Below are positions 1 to 6,405 of a stretch of 7,247 nucleotides of DNA, piece after piece. The translations under genes and the position numbers were made by a program. Source of the stretch: Cytophagales bacterium (lineage in GTDB: Bacteria; Bacteroidota; Bacteroidia; Cytophagales; JAAEPT01). Within the stretch, counting starts at the first letter, position 1; every line of letters starts with the position of its first letter. A model generated the notes under the pieces. That model saw only the letters and a list, made by a program, of their open reading frames with translations, was not told the origin of the DNA and searched no databases. The stretch lies in NCBI GenBank assembly GCA_011524675.1, contig WTJX01000090.1:1-7247 (forward strand). Reading direction: 5' to 3'.

Positions 1-2
1 CT

Positions 3-296
3 GTAAGTGAGTATGAAAAGTATTTAGGGAAATATTATAAAAACATTTCTTCTTATAAGCTTACTTGCTTTTTTATAGGGTACTTATTATTCTCAAAAGT
101 TACTACTGACAAAATAAAGATTTTCTTTCCAGAAGAAATGGAAATATTCAAGGCTAATCACGAATATGAAGTAGAAAAGCTAAAATCTTATTTTCAGAAT
201 AATGCTAATGAGTTGATAAAAAAGTTTGATGAAAGAAATCAAAATAATCATCTCTCAAATTACTACAAACAGCTTGAAACTATTTATACTTCTTGA
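3..296 (+). CDS. 3' end of an unrecognised protein gene (partial)
   Basis: An open frame runs in from the left edge of the window and ends at TGA (294-296), giving 97 visible residues. I do not recognise the family. The visible part is rich in Lys, Glu, Asn and Tyr. It has one short hydrophobic stretch at about residues 23-30 (CFFIGYLLF), too short to be a confident membrane helix. A predicted helical, charged C-terminal half follows (EVEKLKSYF through NELIKKFDERN). The amino-acid mix and codon use look like real AT-rich Bacteroidota coding sequence, and there is no stop over the whole stretch. An internal ATG at 138 could start a 52-residue protein, but the frame is open upstream, so a longer gene cut by the window is more likely. 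It converges on recQ. Function cannot be assigned from this fragment. Confidence 0.6.
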   Translation, partial: VSEYEKYLGKYYKNISSYKLTCFFIGYLLFSKVTTDKIKIFFPEEMEIFKANHEYEVEKLKSYFQNNANELIKKFDERNQNNHLSNYYKQLETIYTS

Positions 297-304
297 GTCA
301 ACAT

Positions 305-351
305 AAAAAAACTTATACAGCTTCTTTTTCTTATTCAATAGCAAAAGAAGC
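305..351 (-). terminator. Inverted repeat with nearby T-tract between convergent genes; weak terminator candidate
   Basis: GCTTCTTTT (320-328) and AAAAGAAGC (343-351) form a perfect 9-bp stem around a 14-base loop. Read on the minus strand, a run of seven T (311 to 305) follows after an 8-base spacer. That spacer is longer than in a textbook intrinsic terminator, and on the + strand no T-run follows the stem. The site lies 23 bases past the left gene's stop and about 160 bases past the recQ stop, so it could end recQ transcription or act on both converging transcripts. The rest of the 297-511 gap shows nothing I can support. Confidence 0.35.
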
Positions 352-511
352 GTTACTGTAAAGAATCTAATACCTAAAGCTACCACTACCTACTCAGGGC
401 TTAATGCTTCGATATAGATATTTTGTCCACTTACTTAAGTCTAATTAAGGGCGATAATGGCTAGTGCCCCCGCTCCTAACTTCATAAAATAGAATTAAGA
501 AATAAACAGAT

Positions 512-2683
512 CTAATTAGCTACCTCAGACAAAAACTTTATACGGACTAGCCTTACTTCTTCTTCTGTGAACTCATCTCCAAGATCATCTAAAGCTTCAT
601 CAACATCATCTGTTTCTGCTTCCATAAAATAATCGTAGATTTCGTCTTCTTTGTCACCTACCACTGCTTCTACATAATAATCAATATCCAATTTGGTACC
701 TGAGTGGCAAATAATTTCTATTTCGTTTAGTAAATCATCATAACTAGAGCCTACAGACTCAGCTATTTCTTCTAAATCCATTTTTCGGTCAATGAGTTGG
801 ATAAGCTGAATCTTACTTTTAGATTTTTTTACCGTTGACTTTACCAACACATCCTCAAAGATGGTGATATTGTTTTCTTTTACATATTTATCTATCAGCT
901 CAATAAAAGGCTTACCAAACTTTTTCGCTTTGCCTTGTCCTACACCGTTAATGGTAAGCAAGCTTGTATTTGTAGTAGGGTAAGTAGTTGCCATCTCTTC
1001 AAGAGAAGGCTCTTGAAAAACAGCGTATGGTGGCAACTCGTGCTTTTGTGCTTCTTTATTTCTTAGTTGAATGAGTAAATCAAACAATACTTTGTCATGC
1101 TGCTTCTCAGTGATCGTTGGCAACTCATCATCAGATAGATCTCCATATTCATGATCTTTAAAAAGCTTAATAGAAACAGGCTTTTCGATAAAAGACTCAC
1201 CTTTTGGTGTTAATTTGAGTACGCCATATTCTTCAATATCTTTTTCCAAATATTGATTTATCAATACTTGTCTAATTACAGAAGTCCAATAAATCGCGTC
1301 TTTATCCTTTCCCTTAGCATATACAGCAAGTTCATTATGATTATAGCTTAAGACATATTGATTTGCAGAACCACGAATAACATCTACTAGATGTTTTATT
1401 CCAAAGCGTTGCCCTGTTTGCTGTATGGTTTCTAAGGCTAACTTCACATCGTCTTTACCTTCAAAACTTTCTTTTGGATTTTTACAGTTATCACAGAAAC
1501 CACAATCTTCCCCCAAATCTTCGCCAAAGTAGTGTAATAGCTGCCTTGTACGGCAAAGAGAAGATTCGGCATATGAAGTAACCTCTCCCAATAAAGCTAT
1601 GGCGTTGTCTCTCTCCGTTACAGGTTTATCTTTGCTAAACTTTTCAAGCTTTAAAATATCTGCATAACTGTAGAAGAATAAACACTTACTTTCTAATCCG
1701 TCTCTTCCTGCTCTACCTGTTTCTTGGTAGTAGCCTTCGAGCGATTTTGGTGCGTCATAATGTATAACAAAGCGTACGTCTGGCTTGTCAATCCCCATTC
1801 CAAAGGCAATAGTAGCCACGATGACATTTACCCTGTCATGTAAGAAATCTTCTTGATTTTTGATTCTTTCAGCACTTTCCATTCCGGCATGGTATGGACT
1901 GGCATTGATACCATTTACTTTCAAAAACTCTGCTATCTCTTCAACTTTTTTTCTACTGGAGCAATAAATCACTCCTACCTTCCCTTTGAAGGAATTTATA
2001 AATGTAATAAGTTGTTTTTTAGAGTTTGTTTTTGGTCGTATTTCGTAAAAAAGGTTAAACCTTCTAAAAGAGGATTTGAAGAGCTTGGCATCTTCCATGC
2101 CTAAGTTTCTTATGATGTCTTGTTGTACTTTGAGTGTAGCGGTAGCTGTTAAGGCAATAATAGGCAACTCCCCAAGCTCTTTGGCTATAGATTTGATTCT
2201 TCTATATTCAGGTCTAAAGTCATGTCCCCATTCAGAGATACAATGCGCTTCGTCTATCGCAAGGAAAGAAATATTTACTTTTCTAAAAAAAACTAAATTT
2301 TCTTCTTTACCAAGGGATTCGGGAGCTACATAAAGTAACTTAGTCTTACCAGACAACACCTCTTTCTTTACCTTATTGCTTTCTGTTTTATTCAGCGTAG
2401 AATTTAAGAAATGCGCATTAATACCATAGCCCTTCAACTGATCCACTTGGTTTTTCATCAAGGCAATCAAAGGAGATATCACAACGGCAGTACCTTCACT
2501 AATGATAGCTGGCAATTGATAGCAAAGCGATTTCCCTGCCCCTGTAGGCATAATGACAAAGGTATCTTTGCCCATCAAAATATTTTTGACTACCTCTTCT
2601 TGGCTTCCTCTAAACTCTGAATGCCCGAAATATTTTTGAAGTTCTTCTCTTAGATTTACCCCTATCGTTAGCTCATTATGCAT
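512..2683 (-). CDS. recQ: ATP-dependent DNA helicase RecQ
   Basis: 3'-to-5' superfamily 2 DNA helicase that unwinds recombination and repair intermediates in the cytoplasm. With the ATG at 2683 the protein has 723 residues. Visible, in order: Q-motif region with Gln28; Walker A GAGKS (48-52); DEAH box (144-147); the RecQ aromatic-rich loop WGHDFRPEY (152-160); TATAT (179-183); motif VI QETGRAGRDG (320-329). A zinc-binding subdomain with Cys377, 394, 397 and 400 follows. Then come an RQC winged helix (about 408-512), an HRDC domain (about 527-602) and an acidic C-terminal extension of about 100 residues that resembles the extra helical domain of Bacteroidota RecQ proteins. It is longer than E. 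coli RecQ (about 610). The frame also reaches a TTG at 2692, adding three residues; I prefer ATG. No clear promoter is seen. The DMT gene lies upstream on the same strand, with a candidate terminator between them. All key residues are present. Confidence 0.96.
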   Translation of the reverse strand: MHNELTIGVNLREELQKYFGHSEFRGSQEEVVKNILMGKDTFVIMPTGAGKSLCYQLPAIISEGTAVVISPLIALMKNQVDQLKGYGINAHFLNSTLNKTESNKVKKEVLSGKTKLLYVAPESLGKEENLVFFRKVNISFLAIDEAHCISEWGHDFRPEYRRIKSIAKELGELPIIALTATATLKVQQDIIRNLGMEDAKLFKSSFRRFNLFYEIRPKTNSKKQLITFINSFKGKVGVIYCSSRKKVEEIAEFLKVNGINASPYHAGMESAERIKNQEDFLHDRVNVIVATIAFGMGIDKPDVRFVIHYDAPKSLEGYYQETGRAGRDGLESKCLFFYSYADILKLEKFSKDKPVTERDNAIALLGEVTSYAESSLCRTRQLLHYFGEDLGEDCGFCDNCKNPKESFEGKDDVKLALETIQQTGQRFGIKHLVDVIRGSANQYVLSYNHNELAVYAKGKDKDAIYWTSVIRQVLINQYLEKDIEEYGVLKLTPKGESFIEKPVSIKLFKDHEYGDLSDDELPTITEKQHDKVLFDLLIQLRNKEAQKHELPPYAVFQEPSLEEMATTYPTTNTSLLTINGVGQGKAKKFGKPFIELIDKYVKENNITIFEDVLVKSTVKKSKSKIQLIQLIDRKMDLEEIAESVGSSYDDLLNEIEIICHSGTKLDIDYYVEAVVGDKEDEIYDYFMEAETDDVDEALDDLGDEFTEEEVRLVRIKFLSEVAN

Positions 2684-2806
2684 ATATCTCAATAAATGAT
2701 ACCATTAAAAAAAAATACTAACTCCGTATTTATTGATGAAAATAATAAAAAAAAATCAACCAATCACTATGATTAAAAAGTATTTAAAAAATATATTTTC
2801 TCATTC

Positions 2807-2852
2807 AAAAAAAGAAAAAGAAGTAGTATAAAATTCTCCTTAAACAACTTCT
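2807..2852 (-). terminator. Candidate intrinsic terminator of the DMT transporter gene
   Basis: On the minus strand, 13 bases past the transporter stop, AGAAGT (2852-2847) pairs with ACTTCT (2824-2819). The helix continues inward as GT/AC and TA/TA, separated by single T-T mismatches. It is followed at once by the T-rich tract TTTTCTTTTTTT (2818-2807). The stem is AT-rich and imperfect, so termination may be leaky. If it works, recQ needs its own promoter in the remaining 2684-2806 stretch, where I find no good TAnnTTTG box. Confidence 0.5.
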
Positions 2853-2865
2853 AATTCATTCCTCA

Positions 2866-3699
2866 TCAATCTTTAAATAAAAAACTTCCCAACAGCCCAG
2901 TAAGAACTACTCCCATACCTATGTAGGCATATAAAGAATAACTTTCGTGAAATAGAAAATAACCAAACAAAAACGCAAAAAACAAGCCCAAATAAGAAAA
3001 AGATGCCATCCCTTTAAACTTACTAAGATGAAAACCTTTGGTCATAAAGTATTGTGCAAAATGAGTGCACAAACCTACTCCGAGCAGTTTTAACCAATCT
3101 AAATAACCATGAGGCATCACCCAATAATATATTGCGAAAGGAGTACATATAGGTAAGGTAATAAGTGAAAAATAAAAAACGACCACCAAAGGATGATCGG
3201 TTTCTTTAAGCTTACGCACAGCTATTGCAGAAAAACAAGAAACCACCGTTGCAAATACTAGTAAAGACATTTCAGCAGTCGTAATGCGAGCATCAAAACT
3301 ACTCATCATTATCACCCCTAAAAAAGAAAAAACAAAAAACACCCACACCATAGGCTTTACTTTTTCATTCAGAAAAACACTTCCCAAAAACAAAATAATG
3401 ATGGGTCTTAAATTGGTAACAGAAATAGTACTTGCCAAGGGCATGTGATGGAGAGAATAATAAAAGCCGCTTAATGAAACTACGCCAAATGCACCTCTAG
3501 CAATAAGGAGTCTTTTATTATTCCCAAACAAAGGGATGCTTTTTTCCTTTAAATCTATGATACAAATCATAAAGGAAATTATAGCTCTGAAAAAAATAAG
3601 TTGATAAGGAGGAATATGCGAAAGATCCTTAACTAAGGCTTGCATACTGGAAAAGAACAATGTTGCGAGCAACAAGTAGATATTTGCTTTATTTTGCAT
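2866..3699 (-). CDS. DMT superfamily (EamA-type) transporter
   Basis: Inner-membrane protein of 277 residues, the usual length for a ten-helix drug/metabolite transporter made of two EamA repeats. The first repeat covers about residues 6-133 and the second about 144-275. Hydrophobic segments are visible near 6-24, 33-50, 67-84, 90-110, 117-134, 144-161, 170-190, 202-219, 232-250 and 255-274. Family marks include FFRAI near helix 2 (36-40) and an acidic residue after helix 4 (LNEK, Glu112), with an equivalent in repeat 2 (FHES, Glu252). The substrate cannot be told from sequence; members move amino acids, nucleosides, riboflavin and other small metabolites. The ATG at 3699 has no Shine-Dalgarno but sits about 20 bases below a good Bacteroidota promoter. 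A second promoter plus terminator further upstream could add leader control. It is probably monocistronic, given the terminator after it. Confidence 0.9.
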   Translation of the reverse strand: MQNKANIYLLLATLFFSSMQALVKDLSHIPPYQLIFFRAIISFMICIIDLKEKSIPLFGNNKRLLIARGAFGVVSLSGFYYSLHHMPLASTISVTNLRPIIILFLGSVFLNEKVKPMVWVFFVFSFLGVIMMSSFDARITTAEMSLLVFATVVSCFSAIAVRKLKETDHPLVVVFYFSLITLPICTPFAIYYWVMPHGYLDWLKLLGVGLCTHFAQYFMTKGFHLSKFKGMASFSYLGLFFAFLFGYFLFHESYSLYAYIGMGVVLTGLLGSFLFKD

Positions 3700-3718
3700 T
3701 TAGTTTATATCAAGAATA

Positions 3719-3751
3719 CAAATATAGATGCTACAAATGCTATAAAACAAA
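3719..3751 (-). promoter_or_regulatory. Bacteroidota-type promoter for the DMT gene
   Basis: On the minus strand, TTTG (3751-3748) and TATATTTG (3726-3719) are 21 bases apart. This matches the published Bacteroidota pattern of a TTTG/TTG -33 element and a TAnnTTTG -7 element. The -7 box ends 19 bases before the transporter ATG, so the 5' leader would be short, roughly 10-15 bases. The -33 TTTG is made from the last T residues of the terminator just upstream. Confidence 0.65.
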
Positions 3752-3778
3752 AAAACACCCCAAGGTCGAACTGGGGTG
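3749..3778 (-). terminator. Strong intrinsic terminator upstream of the DMT gene
   Basis: On the minus strand CACCCCA (3778-3772) pairs with TGGGGTG (3762-3756) over a 9-base loop, GTTCGACCT. A G-T wobble can close it further to a 7-base loop. Seven T residues (3755-3749) follow the stem directly. This is a textbook rho-independent terminator on this strand only; on the + strand no T-tract follows. No protein gene on the minus strand lies upstream of it in the window, so it must end a short non-coding transcript or act as an attenuator. Confidence 0.8.
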
Positions 3779-3815
3779 AAATAACAAAAAACTTAACTTA
3801 CAAACTTACGACCAT
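3749..3815 (-). ncRNA. Candidate small RNA or attenuated leader, about 66 nt
   Basis: Inferred from a complete transcription unit without a protein. A promoter (TTTG, 21 bases, TATATTTG) ends at 3820, and the intrinsic terminator T-run ends at 3749. The start site, estimated a few bases below the -7 box, is about 3813-3816. The RNA would have an unstructured AU-rich middle with the repeated word GTAAGTT and a GC-rich terminator hairpin at its 3' end. Near the 5' end GGTCG (3813-3809) is complementary to CGACC in the hairpin loop (3768-3764), which would allow a pseudoknot. The only ATG frame at its start is five codons long. It could be an independent sRNA, or a leader in which termination controls read-through into the transporter. 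I do not recognise an RNA family. Confidence 0.5.
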
Positions 3816-3819
3816 GACA

Positions 3820-3852
3820 CAAATATAATGGAACGATTCGGATTTACACAAA
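3820..3852 (-). promoter_or_regulatory. Bacteroidota-type promoter for the candidate small RNA/leader
   Basis: On the minus strand TTTG (3852-3849) and TATATTTG (3827-3820) are separated by 21 bases. The boxes and spacing are the same as at the transporter promoter 101 bases downstream. A strong terminator about 50-70 bases further down makes a short transcript likely. Confidence 0.6.
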
Positions 3853-3872
3853 CTCATTAGACTAACACCCCA

Positions 3873-3916
3873 TAATCCCTAGTTGGATTAACAGATATAA
3901 GCGTTTACTAATCCAA
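3873..3916 (+). repeat. Cluster of TAATCC/GGATTA half-sites (inverted repeats), possible operator
   Basis: TTGGATTA (3883-3890) and TAATCCAA (3909-3916) form a perfect 8-base inverted repeat with an 18-base spacer. A third half-site, TAATCC (3873-3878), forms a second, competing 6-bp inverted repeat with GGATTA (3885-3890) across 6 bases. The cluster lies between the leftward small-RNA promoter (-33 at 3852) and the rightward M23 promoter (-33 at 3959). A regulator bound there could affect both. Binding is inference; no regulator is encoded in the window. Confidence 0.4.
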
Positions 3917-3958
3917 AAACTCATCAAAAAAACTTCACACAACCACTCTTTACTTACG

Positions 3959-3986
3959 TTTGAAACATATTCCTAAAGTATATTTG
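3959..3986 (+). promoter_or_regulatory. Bacteroidota-type promoter for the M23-bcp genes
   Basis: TATATTTG (3979-3986) matches the -7 consensus exactly, and TTTG (3959-3962) lies 16 bases upstream, slightly closer than the usual 17-23. The predicted start near 3990-3993 leaves a leader of about 55 bases before the ATG at 4046. That leader shows no Shine-Dalgarno. Confidence 0.5.
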
Positions 3987-4045
3987 AGAGGATTTATACT
4001 TAAAACTTACTAGCATATCTGAGTAAGATAAATTATTTTCGCCAT

Positions 4046-5926
4046 ATGAGACTTTTATCCATTCTACTATTATTACTATTTTCTATCAAAAGTACTAGCC
4101 AAAACTATCCCCAAGGCTATTTTAAGTTCCCCATCAAGCCCGGCCAACGTAACTATCTTGCAGGCACACTCGGAGAATTACGCTCCCACCATTACCACTC
4201 AGGCATAGATATCAAAACAGAAGGAAGAGTAGGACTTCCTATTTATGCCCCCGCAGATGGCTATGTAGCCCGCATCAAAGTATCTCCCTATGGCTATGGA
4301 AAAGCCTTATACATACAACACCCTAATGGATACACTACTGTCTATGCCCATATAGATCACTTTACTAAAGAGTTAGATGCCCTCATCCTAAATGAGCAGT
4401 ATAGAAAAAAAAGCTTTAGCGTAGAGCTTTATCCCGAAAAAGGCAAATACAGTTTCAAACAAGGAGACATTATTTCTTATGCAGGTAATACAGGCAGTTC
4501 ACAAGCACCACACCTACACTTTGAAATACGTAATGCAGCCCAACACTCCATAGACCCACTCCTATTTGGATTCAAAGAAATATTAGACCATACAAAACCT
4601 CTTATCAAAAAGATAGCACTTTCTTCTGAAAGTATAGACGCTAGAATTGACCATCGCTTTCAGCGAAAAGAATATACAGCCATCTCACTAGGCAATGGAA
4701 AATACAAAATCAATAGTACCATCAAAGCACATGGCAAACTAGGACTAGAAATCAAAACATATGACCAATTAGATGGAGCAAGTAACCTAAACGGTGTAGT
4801 GAAAATAGCCACTTTTGTCAATGGAGTGCCCTATTTCACCTACCACATCCAAAAAGTAAACTTCGGTACTTCACGTGTCATGGATTGCCATGTAAACTAT
4901 GAAGCTATGTACTTGCGCAAAAACTATTTCAACAAATGCTATGTAGATGATGGTAATATACTTCCTTACTACAAGAGTAAAGACAAAGGCTACCTACAAA
5001 TCGCTGACACTGGCACTTACCAAGTAGAAATACAAGTTACTGACTCTTACAACAATATCAGCTCACTAAGTTTTAAGATCCAAGGACAGACTCCTTTACA
5101 AACGCTAGCCTCGCATACCTACTCAAACAAAAAAACCAATATCCGCTACGATGTACACAAAAACATTCTAAAATTGAGCGTTGACAATCCTAAAAGCTTT
5201 TCTAATCCTGCGATACTAAAAAACAGCACACATAGCAAAGAAGTAAATTATGCCTACCATAGTGCTTCTTCTATCGTCTATCTTTGGGATTTGAGAGAAG
5301 GGCTTCCAAGTTTATTTAGCCATTGCGGTGAAGAAAAAAAGCTCAACTTCGTTAAGCAAATTTCACCACATAAAAACGAACACGTACATGGAAAAAACTA
5401 TAGTGTGTACTTCCCTGCTAAGGTACTCTATGATACGCTCTATTTTGAAGCAGAAGAAAGCCAAAACAACGTACACCTATGTGATGTAGCCACACCTCTG
5501 TTCAAATATGCTACCGTAAGCTTAAAGTCTTCAGACCATATCAAAGCAAAAAGCAAAACCAAACTTTTCCGTACAGATCACAAAAACAGACAAGTATATG
5601 TAGGGGGCGATTGGAAAGAAAATCAAATCAGTGCCAAAACTAGAGATCTAGGTAAATATTATCTCAAAACAGACAGTATAGCCCCAAGCATAAAGCGCAC
5701 ACGCACCAACTATAAAGACATTTATTTTTATATCTCAGACAATCTCTCAGGAATTGCAAGCTTTGAAGCTTACCTCAATGGTGAATGGTTACTTATGAAT
5801 TATGACGTAGGAAATGGTTTGATTTGGTCTCAAAGAAAAGACCCTTCCATAAATTATTCGGGTAATTTTGTACTCAAGGTAAGCGATAACTGTGGAAATA
5901 TGTCTAAATTTACGCACACATTTTAA
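4046..5926 (+). CDS. Secreted M23 family (LytM/lysostaphin-type) metallopeptidase
   Basis: Predicted exported zinc peptidase of 626 residues, probably acting on peptidoglycan cross-links or envelope polymers in the periplasm. A signal peptide is clear: MRLL, then a Leu-rich core (residues 3-13), with likely cleavage near Ser18-Gln19. The M23 domain is near the N terminus (about 35-175). It has the HxxxD zinc motif HSGID (His51, Asp55), the YAH motif (His102) and the HxH motif in APHLHFE (His156, His158), so it looks catalytically competent. About 440 residues follow that are predicted beta-rich, with Ig-like motifs such as GTYQVEIQVTDSYNN and ISDNLSGIASFEAY. I cannot name a family for them. 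Five cysteines (281, 298, 427, 479, 615) occur in this exported part. It has its own promoter, and bcp follows after 15 bases, suggesting one transcript. Similar long M23 proteins are common in Bacteroidota. Confidence 0.92.
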   Translation: MRLLSILLLLLFSIKSTSQNYPQGYFKFPIKPGQRNYLAGTLGELRSHHYHSGIDIKTEGRVGLPIYAPADGYVARIKVSPYGYGKALYIQHPNGYTTVYAHIDHFTKELDALILNEQYRKKSFSVELYPEKGKYSFKQGDIISYAGNTGSSQAPHLHFEIRNAAQHSIDPLLFGFKEILDHTKPLIKKIALSSESIDARIDHRFQRKEYTAISLGNGKYKINSTIKAHGKLGLEIKTYDQLDGASNLNGVVKIATFVNGVPYFTYHIQKVNFGTSRVMDCHVNYEAMYLRKNYFNKCYVDDGNILPYYKSKDKGYLQIADTGTYQVEIQVTDSYNNISSLSFKIQGQTPLQTLASHTYSNKKTNIRYDVHKNILKLSVDNPKSFSNPAILKNSTHSKEVNYAYHSASSIVYLWDLREGLPSLFSHCGEEKKLNFVKQISPHKNEHVHGKNYSVYFPAKVLYDTLYFEAEESQNNVHLCDVATPLFKYATVSLKSSDHIKAKSKTKLFRTDHKNRQVYVGGDWKENQISAKTRDLGKYYLKTDSIAPSIKRTRTNYKDIYFYISDNLSGIASFEAYLNGEWLLMNYDVGNGLIWSQRKDPSINYSGNFVLKVSDNCGNMSKFTHTF

Positions 5927-5941
5927 TACACATTTAGCACT

Positions 5942-6388
5942 ATGCCAACAGTAGGAGAAAAAGCCCCTGACTTTTTAGTCAAAAATCAAGACGGGAAAGA
6001 AGTACAACTATCTGACTTTGCAGGTAAAAAATTAGTCATATACTTCTATCCAAAAGATAATACACCAGGCTGTACTGCCGAGTCGTGCAACCTCAGAGAC
6101 AACTACCAAGCCTTGCAAGCACAAGGATACGAAGTGTTGGGCGTAAGTGGAGATAGTGAAAAATCACACCAAAAATTCATCAATAAATACGAACTACCTT
6201 TTGATCTACTTGCAGATACCGACAAAAAAATGATTGAAGATTTTGGGGTATGGAAAGAAAAAAGTATGTACGGAAAAACCTTCTTAGGCATTGCTAGAAC
6301 GACTTTCCTTATCAACGAAGAAGGTATCATAGAAGAGATTATTCAAAAAGTAAAAACCAAAGATCATACAGCTCAAATTTTAAAGTAA
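5942..6388 (+). CDS. bcp: Thioredoxin-dependent thiol peroxidase (peroxiredoxin, BCP/PrxQ type)
   Basis: Cytoplasmic peroxiredoxin of 148 residues that reduces hydrogen peroxide and organic hydroperoxides with electrons from thioredoxin; the length fits the BCP/PrxQ family. The active-site segment YPKDNTPGCTAESCNLRD shows the TxxC motif. Cys44 is the peroxidatic cysteine and Cys49, five residues on, the resolving one, as in E. coli BCP (Cys45/Cys50). The conserved Arg of the active site is likely Arg119 (GIARTTF). The N-terminal GEKAPDF and LSDFAGKKLVIYFYP are typical of the AhpC/TSA fold. The ATG lies 15 bases past the M23 stop with no promoter between, so it is probably in the same transcript. 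Nothing links it functionally to the peptidase beyond position. The stop codon lies inside a hairpin (6382-6405). Confidence 0.96.
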   Translation: MPTVGEKAPDFLVKNQDGKEVQLSDFAGKKLVIYFYPKDNTPGCTAESCNLRDNYQALQAQGYEVLGVSGDSEKSHQKFINKYELPFDLLADTDKKMIEDFGVWKEKSMYGKTFLGIARTTFLINEEGIIEEIIQKVKTKDHTAQILK

Positions 6389-6405
6389 GATTTTTTCCTT
6401 ACTTT
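6382..6405 (+). other. Stem-loop over the bcp stop codon; weak terminator candidate
   Basis: AAAGTAAG (6382-6389) and CTTACTTT (6398-6405) form a perfect 8-bp stem around an 8-base loop that contains six T. The left arm includes the bcp stop TAA. Only a short T-run ends the right arm and the stem is AT-rich, so it is at best a weak terminator or a 3'-end stabiliser. It shares its last three bases with the next palindrome. Confidence 0.4.

Noticed and set aside
449..469. GGGC/GCCC inverted repeat in the gap left of recQ
   Set aside because: A four-base stem with a 13-base loop is expected by chance, and no T-tract follows.
441..485. 14-codon minus-strand frame (MKLGAGALAIIALN) just after recQ, unusually GC-rich and hydrophobic
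   Set aside because: Too short, with no promoter or ribosome site. It could be a gene remnant, but nothing around it supports that.
1853..2620. Several + strand open frames of 69-85 codons inside recQ
   Set aside because: They lie antisense to the conserved RecQ helicase core and have no recognisable protein features, so they are shadows of recQ.
2769..2831. 20-codon + strand frame beginning MIKKYLKNIF and ending at TAA, between the transporter and recQ
   Set aside because: It is very short and Lys-rich, as expected from A-rich DNA, has no promoter box, and overlaps the candidate transporter terminator on the other strand.
3756..3778. Hairpin with a TTCGACC loop read as a tRNA T-arm, suggesting a tRNA or tmRNA remnant
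   Set aside because: No acceptor stem, anticodon arm or CCA region is present next to it, and a T7 run follows the stem, so a terminator is the simpler reading.
3813..3815. ATG at the predicted start of the small RNA as a leader-peptide start
   Set aside because: The frame stops after five codons (MVVSL) and shows no run of a single regulatory amino acid.
3640..3828. 62-codon + strand frame over the transporter start and the gap
   Set aside because: It overlaps the transporter's 5' end, two promoters and the terminator hairpin on the other strand, and its protein has no sensible composition.
6103..6330. 75-codon minus-strand frame inside bcp
   Set aside because: Antisense to a well-conserved peroxiredoxin and without motifs.
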